Shown: positions 1 to 8,756 of the stretch, piece after piece | Layout: every line of letters begins with the position of its first letter | Numbering within the stretch: position 1 is the first letter of the stretch | IMG/VR virus record: IMGVR_UViG_3300025266_000011 | Coordinates: 1-42,322 of that record | Length of the DNA stretch: 42,322 bases | Direction: 5' to 3' (one strand) | From: a virus | Notes under the pieces: generated by a model | Told to the model about the DNA's origin: nothing | Seen by the model: only the letters and a program-made list of their open reading frames with translations | Database searches by the model: none | Made by a program: the position numbers and the translations under genes

Positions 1-250
1 CTTCGGTAGTCTCTTCAAGATAAGCGATAAGAGAGTCTATACTTAATCCAGTGGTGAATATATTTAATTGGCCTTTTCCATGTGCTGCTTTAATCTGCTT
101 ATCTTCGACGGATTCTAACCAATTCGCAACATGCTCAGATAAGTCGTTAGCTTTGTCTGCTATCTTACTGCTAGATAAATGTGCTGTAGGTATGCGACAA
201 TAACTAGATTCTAACCCAGTAGTATTATCTGCGCGATATAAGCATTTAAC
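1..250. repeat. Left copy of 250-bp end overlap
   Basis: Bases 1-250 match 42073-42322 at a constant offset of 42072 with nine substitutions and no gaps. The simplest reading is a circular or terminally redundant genome whose contig was not trimmed. Both copies lie inside the same minus-strand gene. All nine differences are at third codon positions and are synonymous. Confidence 0.9.
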
Positions 251-475
251 TATTCTAGTGCCTGCTATTTCAACTGGAACATTTGCTGAATTATACGGCT
301 TAAACTCACCTAAATTTTCACCTAGACTAGCAAGTTTAGTACTTAACAACTGACTGCTAGTACTAGAAAAACTAGCTGGATTAGCTGGATTAGCTGGATT
401 AGTAACCACTGGCGCGATCTGATTAGCAGGCGCATTATCCATAGCATTAGTTTCATTAATTGTATTCGTATTCAT
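1..475 (-). CDS. Unknown phage protein, N-terminal part (gene crosses the map join)
   Basis: This is the 5' part of a gene that leaves the window at base 1 and continues at 42072. Joined through the end overlap it gives a 267-residue protein (475 bases here plus 42072 down to 41744). The start at 475 is the only ATG with an open frame, because the ATG at 480 meets a stop after two codons. The N-terminus is low complexity, rich in Asn, Pro and Ala, with a three-fold NPA repeat encoded by 9-bp tandem repeats near 372-400. Beyond residue 60 it looks folded, and the C-terminal half is helical. I do not recognise the family. It is the promoter-proximal gene on its side of the intergenic switch region and may be an early gene. 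Function unknown. Confidence 0.8.
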   Translation of the reverse strand, partial: MNTNTINETNAMDNAPANQIAPVVTNPANPANPASFSSTSSQLLSTKLASLGENLGEFKPYNSANVPVEIAGTRIVKCLYRADNTTGLESSYCRIPTAHLSSSKIADKANDLSEHVANWLESVEDKQIKAAHGKGQLNIFTTGLSIDSLIAYLEETTE

Positions 476-506
476 TTCATTTACTCTCTTAGCTGGTTAT
501 TAAACT

Positions 507-567
507 CTTAACTTAATTGTTAAGTCATTAAACACTAGTGGCCAACTAACCTAGTACCAGTGTTTAA
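507..567. repeat. Two inverted repeats between minus-strand genes
   Basis: CTTAAC at 507-512 pairs with GTTAAG at 519-524. TTAAACACT at 528-536 pairs exactly with AGTGTTTAA at 559-567 across a 22-base loop. They lie between the 58-residue membrane protein gene and the join gene, in the leader of the latter. There is no T-run, so I would call them operator or leader structure, not an intrinsic terminator. A triplicated CTAGA stretch follows at 578-595. Confidence 0.5.
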
Positions 568-593
568 CAACTTAATAACTAGACTAGACTAGA

Positions 594-770
594 CTACCTT
601 TTTCCTACCTTCTGAATTATATATAACTGATTACATACAGTAATAATTTCATTTTCGATACTATCGCTAACTGCGTCTACTGCTACCATTATCAACGCTG
701 CTAGCATACCTAATATAACTAACCCAACTACCCCAACAACTAACCCGACTATAATAATAGATATATTCAT
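594..770 (-). CDS. Small membrane protein, 58 residues
   Basis: An open frame runs from ATG at 770 to TAG at 594-596. The product has one long hydrophobic stretch from about residue 3 to 31, rich in Val, Ile, Leu and Gly (several Gly spaced three or four apart). A short acidic segment follows (DAVSDSIENE, residues 32-41), then a basic C-terminus ending KVGKR. A single-span inner-membrane protein is the likely form. A GGAG lies about 13 bases before the start, a little far but usable. It sits upstream of the join gene on the same strand and could share its transcript. No family recognised; a role in membrane exclusion of other phages or in lysis control would be guesswork. Confidence 0.6.
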   Translation of the reverse strand: MNISIIIVGLVVGVVGLVILGMLAALIMVAVDAVSDSIENEIITVCNQLYIIQKVGKR

Positions 771-1082
771 AACCTAACCTACTCCAATAAACTAATTAAT
801 TAAAAGAACTACTACCTACTACCTACTACTAATGCAATCTATATACCAACTTATCTATACACTCCAATTTATCTAACCTATTGATTTATAACGATATTTA
901 TTTCCTGAATACCTGCATTATTGGCACAGTGTACCTACTATGCACTAATTAAGTGCTACCTTGCACCAATTCAGTACCTAAACGGTATAAGTTATTGATT
1001 TGCTTGCATTTTATTCCTTATATCTATGCACCTATAAGATACAACTTGTTACCCTGTATGTATACCACTATGGCTGGTAGTA

Positions 1083-1215
1083 CCAGTGCTATACATATAC
1101 CGACCAGTTGTATATACAAGTGCTATGTTATAACATCACATAACTTGACCGACCACTGCTATACTGTACACCTATCCAGTACTGTATATCTATCCACCAC
1201 TGTATATACGTACAG
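1083..1215. repeat. Cluster of five direct repeats, about 22-bp spacing
   Basis: CCAGT or CCACT followed by a TATA-like tract occurs at 1083, 1104, 1153, 1176 and 1198, all in the same orientation, with steps of 21, 49, 23 and 22 bases. The wider step is about two repeat lengths. Spacing near two helical turns suits an iteron or multi-site operator. The bound protein is unknown. Confidence 0.5.
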
Positions 1216-1362
1216 GTAGGGGGTAGGTAGCCTTTTTAGTTTGGCATCGCGTGTGTATCCTAAAACGACCTTTAAATATTACTAAACTTTTTACAGATAC
1301 TTACTTGCAGCTAACAGATATTCACTAGTAGTATATTAAAAGAGCTGTATTATAATCCCCAG

Positions 1363-1390
1363 TTGCGTAGCTAGCAGTATACAGTATAGT
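1363..1390 (+). promoter_or_regulatory. Possible sigma70 promoter for packaging/virion genes
   Basis: TTGCGT at 1363-1368 and TATAGT at 1385-1390 are separated by 16 bases and lie just before the small terminase gene. A perfect TATAAT at 1351-1356 lacks a good -35 partner. The first pair would give a leader of about 30 bases that contains the ribosome site GGAG at 1415-1418. This is a motif match only. Confidence 0.35.
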
Positions 1391-1424
1391 ACTTACATAA
1401 GAAGCGCAATTAACGGAGTCTGCA

Positions 1425-2084
1425 GTGGGTGATATAAATAAAGTATTAGATTCTCTTGGCGGCTCTAGTATGCCAGCGAGCACGGCTAATCTGAACCATA
1501 CTAATACTGGCGCTACCACTAGTATAGAAGAGAAGGCTCTTAAACTATTAGGTTCAGGTGTTAATCCTGAGCAGACAGCTATGGCACTGGGAGTATCCCC
1601 TAGCCGTATCAGTCAGTTAATGTCAGAAAAAAAATTCGCAGATAAGGTAGCTACTTTACGGTACGCTGTATTACAGAGCGCTACCTTACGTGACGGTAAA
1701 TACGACACCTTAGAAGATAAGTTAATAGATAAGTTAGACAAGTCTATGCCGTTAATGGTAAGGCCTGACACTATCTTAAAAGCTATAGCTACTATTAATA
1801 GTGCTAAGCGACGAGGCCAATCGGCTGCTCCTTCAGTATCCAACCAGCAGAATATAGTTCAACTAATACTACCTACCGTTATAACTCAGAAGTTCACTAC
1901 TAACATTAATAACCAAGTCATTAAAACAGGATCTAAAGAACTTGTTACTATGGCGTCAGGTACATTAAATAAAATGGTAGAATCTGCTAGAGATAATAGA
2001 GAGGCTGCATTAGCACTTACTATAGACAGCGCGGAGACAACTACTAATGAAAACGACATACCGCACGAAAGGAGCACAGCATAG
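1425..2084 (+). CDS. terS: Terminase small subunit (predicted)
   Basis: The 219-residue product probably recognises phage DNA and hands it to the large terminase. Residues about 36-68 form a helix-turn-helix-like segment (LLGSGVNPEQTAMALGVSPS, then RISQLM), as in many small terminases. The rest is mostly helical. Translation starts at GTG with GGAG at 1415-1418 about six bases upstream, and no better ATG lies near. It is the first gene of the rightward operon, two genes before the large terminase, which is the usual place. The call rests on the HTH and position; another DNA-binding protein is possible. Confidence 0.65.
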   Translation: MGDINKVLDSLGGSSMPASTANLNHTNTGATTSIEEKALKLLGSGVNPEQTAMALGVSPSRISQLMSEKKFADKVATLRYAVLQSATLRDGKYDTLEDKLIDKLDKSMPLMVRPDTILKAIATINSAKRRGQSAAPSVSNQQNIVQLILPTVITQKFTTNINNQVIKTGSKELVTMASGTLNKMVESARDNREAALALTIDSAETTTNENDIPHERSTA

Positions 2085-2265
2085 GATACGGGACGTGTTA
2101 GATAAAATGCAAAATAAACCTGTAGTTGTTAAGCCTCTAGTTTATACAACGCAAGAGATAGATGCAGCTAAAGCTGTGCTTTTGCGTATAATGCGTAGAG
2201 GTGCTGGCACTAACTATGTAGCGTCTACCACTAACCCAGCGAAAGAGAACTCAGATGAAGCCTAG
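2047..2265 (+). CDS. Unknown small basic protein between terminase genes
   Basis: The 72-residue product overlaps the end of the small terminase gene by 38 bases and the start of the large terminase gene by 11 bases. It is basic in its N-terminal two thirds (MKTTYRTKGAQHRIRDVLDK), with a predicted helix around residues 35-52, and ends in a polar tail. A downstream ATG at 2107 is possible, but the strong AGGAG at 2069-2073 is too far from it. The tight overlaps on both sides support real coupled translation. No family recognised. A packaging accessory role fits the position only. Confidence 0.6.
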   Translation: MKTTYRTKGAQHRIRDVLDKMQNKPVVVKPLVYTTQEIDAAKAVLLRIMRRGAGTNYVASTTNPAKENSDEA

Positions 2266-3835
2266 AGATACTGGAGATAGCCCGCACGCAGAGCAGGAGA
2301 AGCAAGATCTTTTAGAGTCCTTAGGTGATGTATCTGATAACACTCAGCCGCTAGCTCCCGTAGATAACGTAGGTACACTAGGCGCGTCTGTAGAAGAGAT
2401 ACAGATGTTAGCTAAGCAAGACTTAGATTTCTTAGCTGCAATGGTAATGCCACTAATCTTTACTTACTGTTATCCTGAAGTACTTAAAGCTGTGTGGCAG
2501 TGGCTGCTAGACTTTGTAAAAGAGCCTCGTACATTCCCGCAGCTAGCACTAGGTTTACCGCGAGGTTTCGGTAAGTCTACACTAATGAAAATCTTTCTAA
2601 TATATACTATACTATTCACTAACCGTAAGTTTATACTAGTAGTAGCTGCGACTGCTGATTTAGCAGAAGCTATCATAGCCGACGTAATGGATATGTTAGA
2701 GGAGCCTAATATTAAAGCTACTTTCGGTGACTGGAAAGCTGGGGTAGAGAAAGACACGCAGAAAGTTAGAAAGTTTGGCTTCCGTGGGCGTAACGTATCT
2801 ATAGTAGCTGCCGGTGCATTAACTAAGGTACGTGGTCTTAACATTAAGAACGAGCGACCAGATGTAATATTAATGGATGATATGCAGTCTAGGGAGTGCG
2901 CTGATTCAGCTTTACAGTCAGAAACTTTAGAGAAGTGGATGGTAGGTACATTAATGAAAACTAAGTCTCCTACAGGCTGTATGTTTTTATTCGTAGCTAA
3001 CATGTACCCAACTAAGAACTCTATACTCCGTAAACTAAAGCTTAACCATACGTGGATTAAGTTTATAACAGGTGGTTTACAGGCAGACGGTAGCTCGCTA
3101 TGGGAAGAGTTGCAGCCTGCTAAGCAATTATACGCTGAGTATGAGAATGACTTAGCTATGGGTCATCCGGAGATATTCTGTGCAGAAGTCCTTAATGACG
3201 AAAACATTCAAGCTAACAATCTTATTGATCTTGCTAAGCTACCTCCTGTACCTTATGAAGAAGGAGATATTAGTGCTGGTAACTTTATTATTATTGACCC
3301 TTCTAATGATAAGATAAATTCAGATGAAGTATCTATAGGTTACTTTGAAGTCTACGATGCATCTCCTGTACTGTGGACGCTAGAAGAAGGCAGATACTCT
3401 CCAGGAGATACTATTAAGAAAGCTTTACAGTTGGCTCTAGCTAATAACTGTAGACTTATAGTAGTAGAATCTAATGCGTATCAGTACAGCTTACTTTACT
3501 GGTTTGATTTTATATGTCAGCAGCTAGGTATACAGGGTATTGAGTGTGTACCTATCTACTCTGGGTCTAGCTCTAAGAATAACCGCATACTTAACTTCTT
3601 TAAAGCCTACGCTGCCGGAGAGTTATATTCAGTAGATATGGCTAGGTTATCACTGCACATGCAGATAAGCCAGTTTAACCCGTTACGCAGAGACAACACC
3701 GACGGTATACTAGATCTTATGACGTATGCCCCAAGAGTAATACAAGAGTTTGGTGAGTTTATAGTAGCGGGTAATATAATAGAGAGTCAGGAATACGATG
3801 CGCTAGAAGTACCGGACTTTAACTCTTCTTTTTAA
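2255..3835 (+). CDS. terL: Terminase large subunit
   Basis: This 526-residue protein is the DNA-packaging motor: an N-terminal ATPase that drives DNA into the prohead and a C-terminal nuclease that cuts the concatemer. The Walker A motif is LPRGFGKST at residues 101-109 and Walker B is VILMDD at 204-209. In the nuclease domain, acidic residues typical of the RNase H-like fold appear as D348 (IIIDPS), E405 (IVVESN) and D487 (DGILDLM). The length is normal for podoviral terminases. It starts 11 bases inside the preceding gene and is followed by the portal gene, the standard order. Confidence in function is high; cos, pac or direct-repeat packaging cannot be told from the motifs. Confidence 0.93.
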   Translation: MKPRDTGDSPHAEQEKQDLLESLGDVSDNTQPLAPVDNVGTLGASVEEIQMLAKQDLDFLAAMVMPLIFTYCYPEVLKAVWQWLLDFVKEPRTFPQLALGLPRGFGKSTLMKIFLIYTILFTNRKFILVVAATADLAEAIIADVMDMLEEPNIKATFGDWKAGVEKDTQKVRKFGFRGRNVSIVAAGALTKVRGLNIKNERPDVILMDDMQSRECADSALQSETLEKWMVGTLMKTKSPTGCMFLFVANMYPTKNSILRKLKLNHTWIKFITGGLQADGSSLWEELQPAKQLYAEYENDLAMGHPEIFCAEVLNDENIQANNLIDLAKLPPVPYEEGDISAGNFIIIDPSNDKINSDEVSIGYFEVYDASPVLWTLEEGRYSPGDTIKKALQLALANNCRLIVVESNAYQYSLLYWFDFICQQLGIQGIECVPIYSGSSSKNNRILNFFKAYAAGELYSVDMARLSLHMQISQFNPLRRDNTDGILDLMTYAPRVIQEFGEFIVAGNIIESQEYDALEVPDFNSSF

Positions 3836-3861
3836 CTTAAATTTAATAACAGGAATAACTA

Positions 3862-5874
3862 ATGGCAGCATCTACTCCAATACCATTAAAAGCTAAGTCG
3901 CAAGCATCTTTTATAGCTTATTATAAAAGCGTGCAAAACTTACAGAACTATACACGTAGTGAATCTAGGTCTAGACTAGAGCGCATAGATAAGCAGTATC
4001 AGCGCGAAGTAGATTACACGGAAGAGCAGCAGCGTGCTAAGGCAGCTAATAATCAAGGCGACCCTTCTAGATTCCAGAACATGGTAGTTCCTATTATTAT
4101 GCCTCAAGTAGAAGCATCTGTAACTTATCAGACTTCTGTGTATCTAACAGGTCACCCTCTATTTGCTGTAGTATCTTCTCCTGCGTTTATAGGCGAAGCT
4201 AAGCAGATGGAGTCAGTAATAGAAGACGAATCTATACGTGGCGGCTGGACTAGAGAGCTTATGTTATTCTTTCGTGACGGCTTTAAGCACAACGTATCGT
4301 TCTTAGAGGTAGACTGGAGCGATGAAGTTAGTTACTCAGTAGAGAGCGCTGTAGTTACACCTAGTACTCCAGACGGTAGTGCTGTAGCAGGTACACCTAA
4401 AGAAGTAATCTGGAGCGGTAACAGAGTTCGTAGACTAGACCCGTATAATACATTTGTAGATGAGAGAGTACCACCGGCAGAAGTATATAAGCGCGGTGAG
4501 TTCGCTGGTTACACTAAATTTATGTCTCGTATAGAGCTTAAGTCTTTTATAGCTACATTACCTGATAAGCTTGTAGCTAATATAAAGCCTGCATTTGAAT
4601 CTGGTACAGGCACTATGGCTGGCGCTACTGACTCAGGTGCTATGAATTACTATACACCAGATGTAAATGTAAACGTAAACGATGAGTCAGCTAAGCATAA
4701 CGGTACTAACTGGCTAAGCTGGGCTAAGTTAGAAAGCGATAAGAAAGACCCTATTCAGTATAAAGACGGTTACGAGTTAACTACCTTATATTGCCGTGTG
4801 TTACCTTCTGAGTTTGACCTTAAAGTACCTATGGCTAATACTCCTCAGATTTATAAACTATATATTGTAAATCATGAGCATATCTTATATGCAGAGTTAC
4901 AGACTAACGCTCATAACTACTTACCTATCCTATGCGGTCAGCCGCTAGAAGATGGTTTAGGTTATCAGACTAAGTCACTAGCAGAGAACGCTGAACCTTT
5001 CCAGCAGCTAGCTACTTCTTATATGACTTCTATTATAGCTAGTCGCAGACGTGCAGTTACAGACCGTGTCTTATATGACCCGTCTAGAATTACATCTGCT
5101 CACATTAATAGCTCTAACCCTTCTGCTAAGATACCAGTACGTCCGGCAGCTTACGGTAAGAACATAGCAGATGCTGTGTATCAGTTCCCATATCGTGAAG
5201 ACCAAGCTTCTAGCTCTATGCAGCAGATACAGTCTGTCATAGGTTTAGCTAACGGACTAGCTGGCCAGAACCAAGCGCAGCAGGGACAGTTTGTTAAAGG
5301 TAACAAGACCCTATCTGAGTTTGAGTCTGTTATGCAGAACGCTAACGGTAGAGACCAGTTAGTATCTATCTTATATGAGGCGCAGGTATTCGTACCTATG
5401 AAGCATATACTTAAGCTTAATATCTTACAGTACCAAGGAGGCACTAAGATATTTGACAGAGAGAGCGAGACTGAAGTTGAGATAGACCCAGTAGCTCTAC
5501 GTAAAGCAGTAATAGAGTTTAAAGTATCTGACGGTTTAATACCTGCAAATAAGCTAATTAACTCAGATACCTTAGGTATAGCTTTGCAAGCATTAGGTAG
5601 TAACCCACAGCTAGGAGGTGGCTATAACATAGCACAGTTATTCTCTTACTTAATGAAAACACAGGGAGCTGAGATTGGAGCCTTCGAGAAGTCAGCAGAA
5701 CAACAAGCGTACGAGCAGGCAGCTAACCAATGGCAGCAGGTATCAATGCAGGCAGTAGAAGCTGGTATGGACCCAGAGAAGCTACCGCCTATGCCGTTAC
5801 CAGAAGCTTTTGGTTATCAACCTAACAAAAATAAACCCGCACCTAAAGAGCAACAAAACGATGTGCCTACATAA
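3862..5874 (+). CDS. Portal (head-tail connector) protein
   Basis: At 670 residues and directly after the large terminase this is the portal, the dodecameric ring through which DNA enters and leaves the head. The N-terminal third (residues 1-130) is charged and helical. A long central region alternates strands and helices, and there is a helical stretch rich in Gln near residues 440-480. The C-terminus is a Gln, Pro and Lys-rich tail (about 610-670), as often seen for the portal crown or barrel. AGGAA lies about eight bases before the ATG. No single residue motif proves the family; size and order do most of the work. Confidence 0.85.
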   Translation: MAASTPIPLKAKSQASFIAYYKSVQNLQNYTRSESRSRLERIDKQYQREVDYTEEQQRAKAANNQGDPSRFQNMVVPIIMPQVEASVTYQTSVYLTGHPLFAVVSSPAFIGEAKQMESVIEDESIRGGWTRELMLFFRDGFKHNVSFLEVDWSDEVSYSVESAVVTPSTPDGSAVAGTPKEVIWSGNRVRRLDPYNTFVDERVPPAEVYKRGEFAGYTKFMSRIELKSFIATLPDKLVANIKPAFESGTGTMAGATDSGAMNYYTPDVNVNVNDESAKHNGTNWLSWAKLESDKKDPIQYKDGYELTTLYCRVLPSEFDLKVPMANTPQIYKLYIVNHEHILYAELQTNAHNYLPILCGQPLEDGLGYQTKSLAENAEPFQQLATSYMTSIIASRRRAVTDRVLYDPSRITSAHINSSNPSAKIPVRPAAYGKNIADAVYQFPYREDQASSSMQQIQSVIGLANGLAGQNQAQQGQFVKGNKTLSEFESVMQNANGRDQLVSILYEAQVFVPMKHILKLNILQYQGGTKIFDRESETEVEIDPVALRKAVIEFKVSDGLIPANKLINSDTLGIALQALGSNPQLGGGYNIAQLFSYLMKTQGAEIGAFEKSAEQQAYEQAANQWQQVSMQAVEAGMDPEKLPPMPLPEAFGYQPNKNKPAPKEQQNDVPT

Positions 5875-5885
5875 GGAACGACCTA

Positions 5886-6173
5886 ATGGCAGTACTAGTA
5901 TCTAATAGATTCTCGTCCTACGAGATGACAGAAGACGAGCAGCTACAGTCTTCTGTACTTAACTTAAATCAAGTACAGAACATCAAGAGTCAGATAGCTA
6001 TCTTAGCAGAACAGAAGATAGCTATAGAACCTAACGCAGCTGAGTTCAACTCTTACATTCAAAACGAAGCTTACTTGCGAGGTCAGATAACGTCTCTTAC
6101 TTATCTGTTAGATGCCTCGGAAGCAGCAGTAACAGCCCTTAATACCCACACCCACCACATAAGCGAGACTTAA
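5886..6173 (+). CDS. Unknown helical protein between portal and scaffold
   Basis: The 95-residue product follows the portal gene after 11 bases, with AAGGAA as ribosome site, and ends one base before the scaffold start. Residues about 15-85 form a long, mainly helical region with Leu and Ile spacing that could be a coiled coil. The C-terminus is His-rich (THTHHISET). Its place in the head-assembly block suggests a head or connector accessory protein. I do not recognise a family. Confidence 0.7.
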   Translation: MAVLVSNRFSSYEMTEDEQLQSSVLNLNQVQNIKSQIAILAEQKIAIEPNAAEFNSYIQNEAYLRGQITSLTYLLDASEAAVTALNTHTHHISET

Positions 6174-6174
6174 C

Positions 6175-6879
6175 ATGAGCATAATGGATAAAATATTTGG
6201 TACACAGGCGCCAGCAGCACCAGCACCAGCACCAGTAGTAGCACCTCAACCACAAGGTAATATACCATCTGAGCCTAGCATTGTAGCGATTGAAGGTAAT
6301 CCTACATCTCCTGCAATACCTGCATCCCCGCTTGACCAATATAGCACTCTTTGGGATACTGACCCTACTAAGAAAGCAGAAGAAGGATATAAGCAGCTTA
6401 CTTCAGAGCAAGTAACTAGCGCAATGTCTAAAGCAGACTTCGCGCAGAACTTAGATCCAGCTTGGCTAGAAGCAATATCCGCTGGCGGAGAAGGTGCTAC
6501 TGCTGCTTTACCTCAGATTCTTAATGCTATGGCTAGACAGGTTATGACACAGTCTACACTAGTTAATAGTAAAGTTACTCAACAGCAAGTAGATGCTGCC
6601 GTAGCTAAACAACAAGGTGCTATACCCGCCCTGCTTAGACAGCAGCAAGCAACTGACCACCTTAAATCAACAAATCCCCTGTTCGACAATCCCGCTATTA
6701 AACCTGTAATGGAAGCTGCACGTGACCAGCTACTATTAAAACATCCCAACGCTACAACCGCAGAAATAACCGAAATGACCCATAACTTTGTAACTACCCT
6801 TGGTGAGTCGTTTGCTCCCGTTAAAGAAGTAACCAAAGCGCCGGATGATATAGATTGGGATGCGTACATTTCTCAGTAA
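6175..6879 (+). CDS. Scaffolding protein (predicted)
   Basis: This 234-residue protein sits between portal and major capsid genes, the normal slot for the scaffold that guides prohead assembly and is then lost. It has a Pro and Ala-rich N-terminal linker (residues 10-27 alternate P and A), an acidic helical middle, a Gln-rich helical stretch (about 120-160) and an acidic C-terminus (EVTKAPDDIDWDAYISQ). Low complexity, acidity and helix content match podoviral scaffolds, which share little sequence. No protease gene is seen nearby. Confidence 0.75.
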   Translation: MSIMDKIFGTQAPAAPAPAPVVAPQPQGNIPSEPSIVAIEGNPTSPAIPASPLDQYSTLWDTDPTKKAEEGYKQLTSEQVTSAMSKADFAQNLDPAWLEAISAGGEGATAALPQILNAMARQVMTQSTLVNSKVTQQQVDAAVAKQQGAIPALLRQQQATDHLKSTNPLFDNPAIKPVMEAARDQLLLKHPNATTAEITEMTHNFVTTLGESFAPVKEVTKAPDDIDWDAYISQ

Positions 6880-6937
6880 CCGTTTAACCGTACATACTGT
6901 ACTTACACTTTATACCTAAAGCTATAGGAGATTTATT

Positions 6938-8167
6938 ATGCTAGGTAATATTTTTAACACTGGTAATTTTACCACAGATCTAGCAAAGAAGTCTTTTGCT
7001 GGCATGATTACACGACTGATGCCTAACGGCTCAGCTCCTCTGTTCGGTCTATCTTCTATGCTTGCCTCTGATACAGCGGTAGCAGTAGAGCATGGTTTCT
7101 TTACTAAAACTATGATTTTCCCAGAAGTTAAGATTAACAACGGTAGCGGCTATAACGCAGCTGCTACTACCATGACGGTAGACTCTACTGCTAACATACT
7201 TCCAGGTATGATTATGCGTATAGAGCGTACCGGCGAGAACATTATAATTGATACTGTAGCGTCTGCTACTTCTATTACGGTTAGCCGTAGTATCGGTACT
7301 GTAGCTGCTGCTGCCATTAACGATAATGATGACTTTTATCAAGTAGGTAATGCGTTTGAAGAATCTTCTGAGCGTCCTAACCCTAACAACATTGTACCTA
7401 CTCGTGTAACTAACCTTACGCAAATCTTCCGTAATACTTGGGCTATCTCTGGCTCAGCTAACGCTACTGAAGTTATTGCAGGCGATAGTACTGACGCTGA
7501 AAACCGTCAAGACTGTTCTGCCTTACACGCTGCGGATATCGAAAAGGCTATTCTGTTTGGTCAGAAGTCTAACAGTACTCGTAACGGCCAGCCCTTCCGT
7601 ACCATGAACGGTTTAGTTAACATGATAGAAGATCCTAACTTCTACCCTGCTAGCTATGGCGGTAGCACTAACAGCTTTACTGCTGGTTCTACTACTAACT
7701 ACACTCAGTTAGAAGGTTTCTTAGACCCAGTCTTTGACCAGACTACTGACCCTAAAGGTGCACGTGAGCGTATGCTTTTCGTAGGCGGTAAAGCTAAGGT
7801 AGTTATCAACAACATCGGTCGTATTAACGGTGAGTATAACTTAGTAGATGGGCAGACTAACTTCGGTCTTGAGTTCTCTACTTTAACTATGCCTCGTGGT
7901 AAGTTCCGTATCGTTGAGCACCCTTTACTTAACACTAACTCTGTGTGGGCTAAGATGGCAATTGCTATCGACTTACCTACCTTTAAGCTAGCTTACCTTG
8001 CTGGCCGTAAGACGCAGAGTAAAGAGTTTAACACTAGTGGTAACCAAGCTGCGGATAACGGTATTGATGCAGTAGGTGGTACTCTTACTACCGAGCTGAC
8101 AACTACTGTTAAAAACACCCCTGCTAACGCGGTTATTCGTAACCTTACAGCAGCTGCCGCAGGTTAG
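6938..8167 (+). CDS. Major capsid protein
   Basis: The 409-residue product should build the icosahedral shell with the HK97 fold. It resembles the capsid family once listed as DUF5309 (SU10-type): an N-terminal GLSSML region, an inserted beta domain of Thr, Val and Ala-rich strands at about residues 65-130, then PTRVTNLTQIFRNTWAISG at about 153-172 and a conserved segment around ADIEKAILFG. GGAG lies eight bases before the ATG. It follows the scaffold and ends before a hairpin, which fits high expression. The family assignment is from memory of the pattern. Confidence 0.85.
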   Translation: MLGNIFNTGNFTTDLAKKSFAGMITRLMPNGSAPLFGLSSMLASDTAVAVEHGFFTKTMIFPEVKINNGSGYNAAATTMTVDSTANILPGMIMRIERTGENIIIDTVASATSITVSRSIGTVAAAAINDNDDFYQVGNAFEESSERPNPNNIVPTRVTNLTQIFRNTWAISGSANATEVIAGDSTDAENRQDCSALHAADIEKAILFGQKSNSTRNGQPFRTMNGLVNMIEDPNFYPASYGGSTNSFTAGSTTNYTQLEGFLDPVFDQTTDPKGARERMLFVGGKAKVVINNIGRINGEYNLVDGQTNFGLEFSTLTMPRGKFRIVEHPLLNTNSVWAKMAIAIDLPTFKLAYLAGRKTQSKEFNTSGNQAADNGIDAVGGTLTTELTTTVKNTPANAVIRNLTAAAAG

Positions 8168-8198
8168 TAACTAGTAACTAGTAACTTCGCTACCTAAA

Positions 8199-8232
8199 GT
8201 CTACCCTGCTTAACTGCTCGGTAGGCTTTCTT
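8199..8232 (+). terminator. Possible terminator after capsid gene
   Basis: GTCTACC at 8199-8205 pairs with GGTAGGC at 8220-8226 (one G-U pair), followed by TTTCTT. It stands 30 bases after the capsid stop. The stem is short and the T-run interrupted, so it is probably a partial terminator or mRNA-stabilising hairpin. TAACTAG repeats lie just before it at 8166-8184. Confidence 0.4.
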
Positions 8233-8275
8233 AGTGCAATACACACTAGTAATTAAACCCAAAAAGGATAAACCC

Positions 8276-8677
8276 ATGCCGTTAAATAACCCAACACCAC
8301 TTACCTCTACTTCAGAAGTTCCTGTACCTAAGTGGCAGCACTATAAGTCGTCTCGCCCAGCACTAAAAATGATTACTAAAGAAGGTACTCGCGTAGTCTT
8401 TACTAAGTTTACATTCATGACGCAAGACCAGCTAGTGATTAGTTACTTAGATGCAGAGATAGCTCTAGGTTTAAACGTTATAAGTAAAGGCGAACTGCTT
8501 ACCGCAGAAGAGTCTGACCCAATGGAAGCTCTACGTCGTAAGCACATTGAAGAGTATAAAGCTGAAGAGATAGCTAAGCGCGTAGCTGAAGCTAAAGGTG
8601 AAACCAGAGTTCTAGGTAACACTGAAGGTGGCGGAGCTAAACTTAAAACAGCCACTACTAAACACGTAGCTAGCTAA
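8276..8677 (+). CDS. Unknown protein, possible head or neck accessory
   Basis: I take the ATG at 8276 as start because it has a purine-rich GGA site (8261-8268) at good spacing; the in-frame GTG at 8234 has none and would place the hairpin loop region next to the start. The product is 133 residues. The N-terminal 80 look folded with beta strands (TRVVFTKFTFMTQDQ). Residues about 88-112 are a charged helix (EALRRKHIEEYKAEEIAKRV), and the tail is Gly, Lys and Thr-rich. Its position after the capsid gene and before the tail adaptor suggests a head decoration or completion protein. No family recognised. Confidence 0.65.
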   Translation: MPLNNPTPLTSTSEVPVPKWQHYKSSRPALKMITKEGTRVVFTKFTFMTQDQLVISYLDAEIALGLNVISKGELLTAEESDPMEALRRKHIEEYKAEEIAKRVAEAKGETRVLGNTEGGGAKLKTATTKHVAS

Positions 8678-8691
8678 TAGTTTACTTTACA

Positions 8692-8720
8692 TAAATAGCT
8701 AGGTACTGCTTAGCTATTTA
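8692..8720. repeat. 10-bp stem hairpin between genes
   Basis: TAAATAGCTA at 8692-8701 and TAGCTATTTA at 8711-8720 form a perfect 10-bp inverted repeat with a 9-base loop. It is AT-rich with no T-run on either strand, so it may stabilise or process mRNA between two head/tail genes. Confidence 0.5.
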
Positions 8721-8756
8721 AATAAAGTGAATTAACTGTATACAGGATTATAACTC

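Larger units (their letters stand above)
771..1424. other. Long non-coding region before the packaging operon
   Basis: This 650-base AT-rich stretch divides the leftward 58-residue gene from the rightward terminase genes. I find no convincing gene in it. It holds short TACTACC repeats near 808-832, isolated TGGCA words at 922 and 1242, a cluster of spaced direct repeats at 1083-1215, and promoter-like sequence just before 1425. It is probably the control region for the late operon, and an origin is possible. Confidence 0.6.

Noticed and set aside
1083-1215. CRISPR-like array
   Set aside because: Units are short and degenerate, with about 22-bp steps and no constant repeat plus spacer design; no cas genes.
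953-1219. 88-residue plus-strand open frame in the left intergenic region
   Set aside because: It lies on the direct-repeat cluster, has no ribosome site, and its product is a string of Cys, Tyr and Thr read from low-complexity DNA.
2470-3003. 177-residue antisense frame inside the large terminase gene
   Set aside because: Shadow of a well-supported gene with clear motifs; no ribosome site or context.
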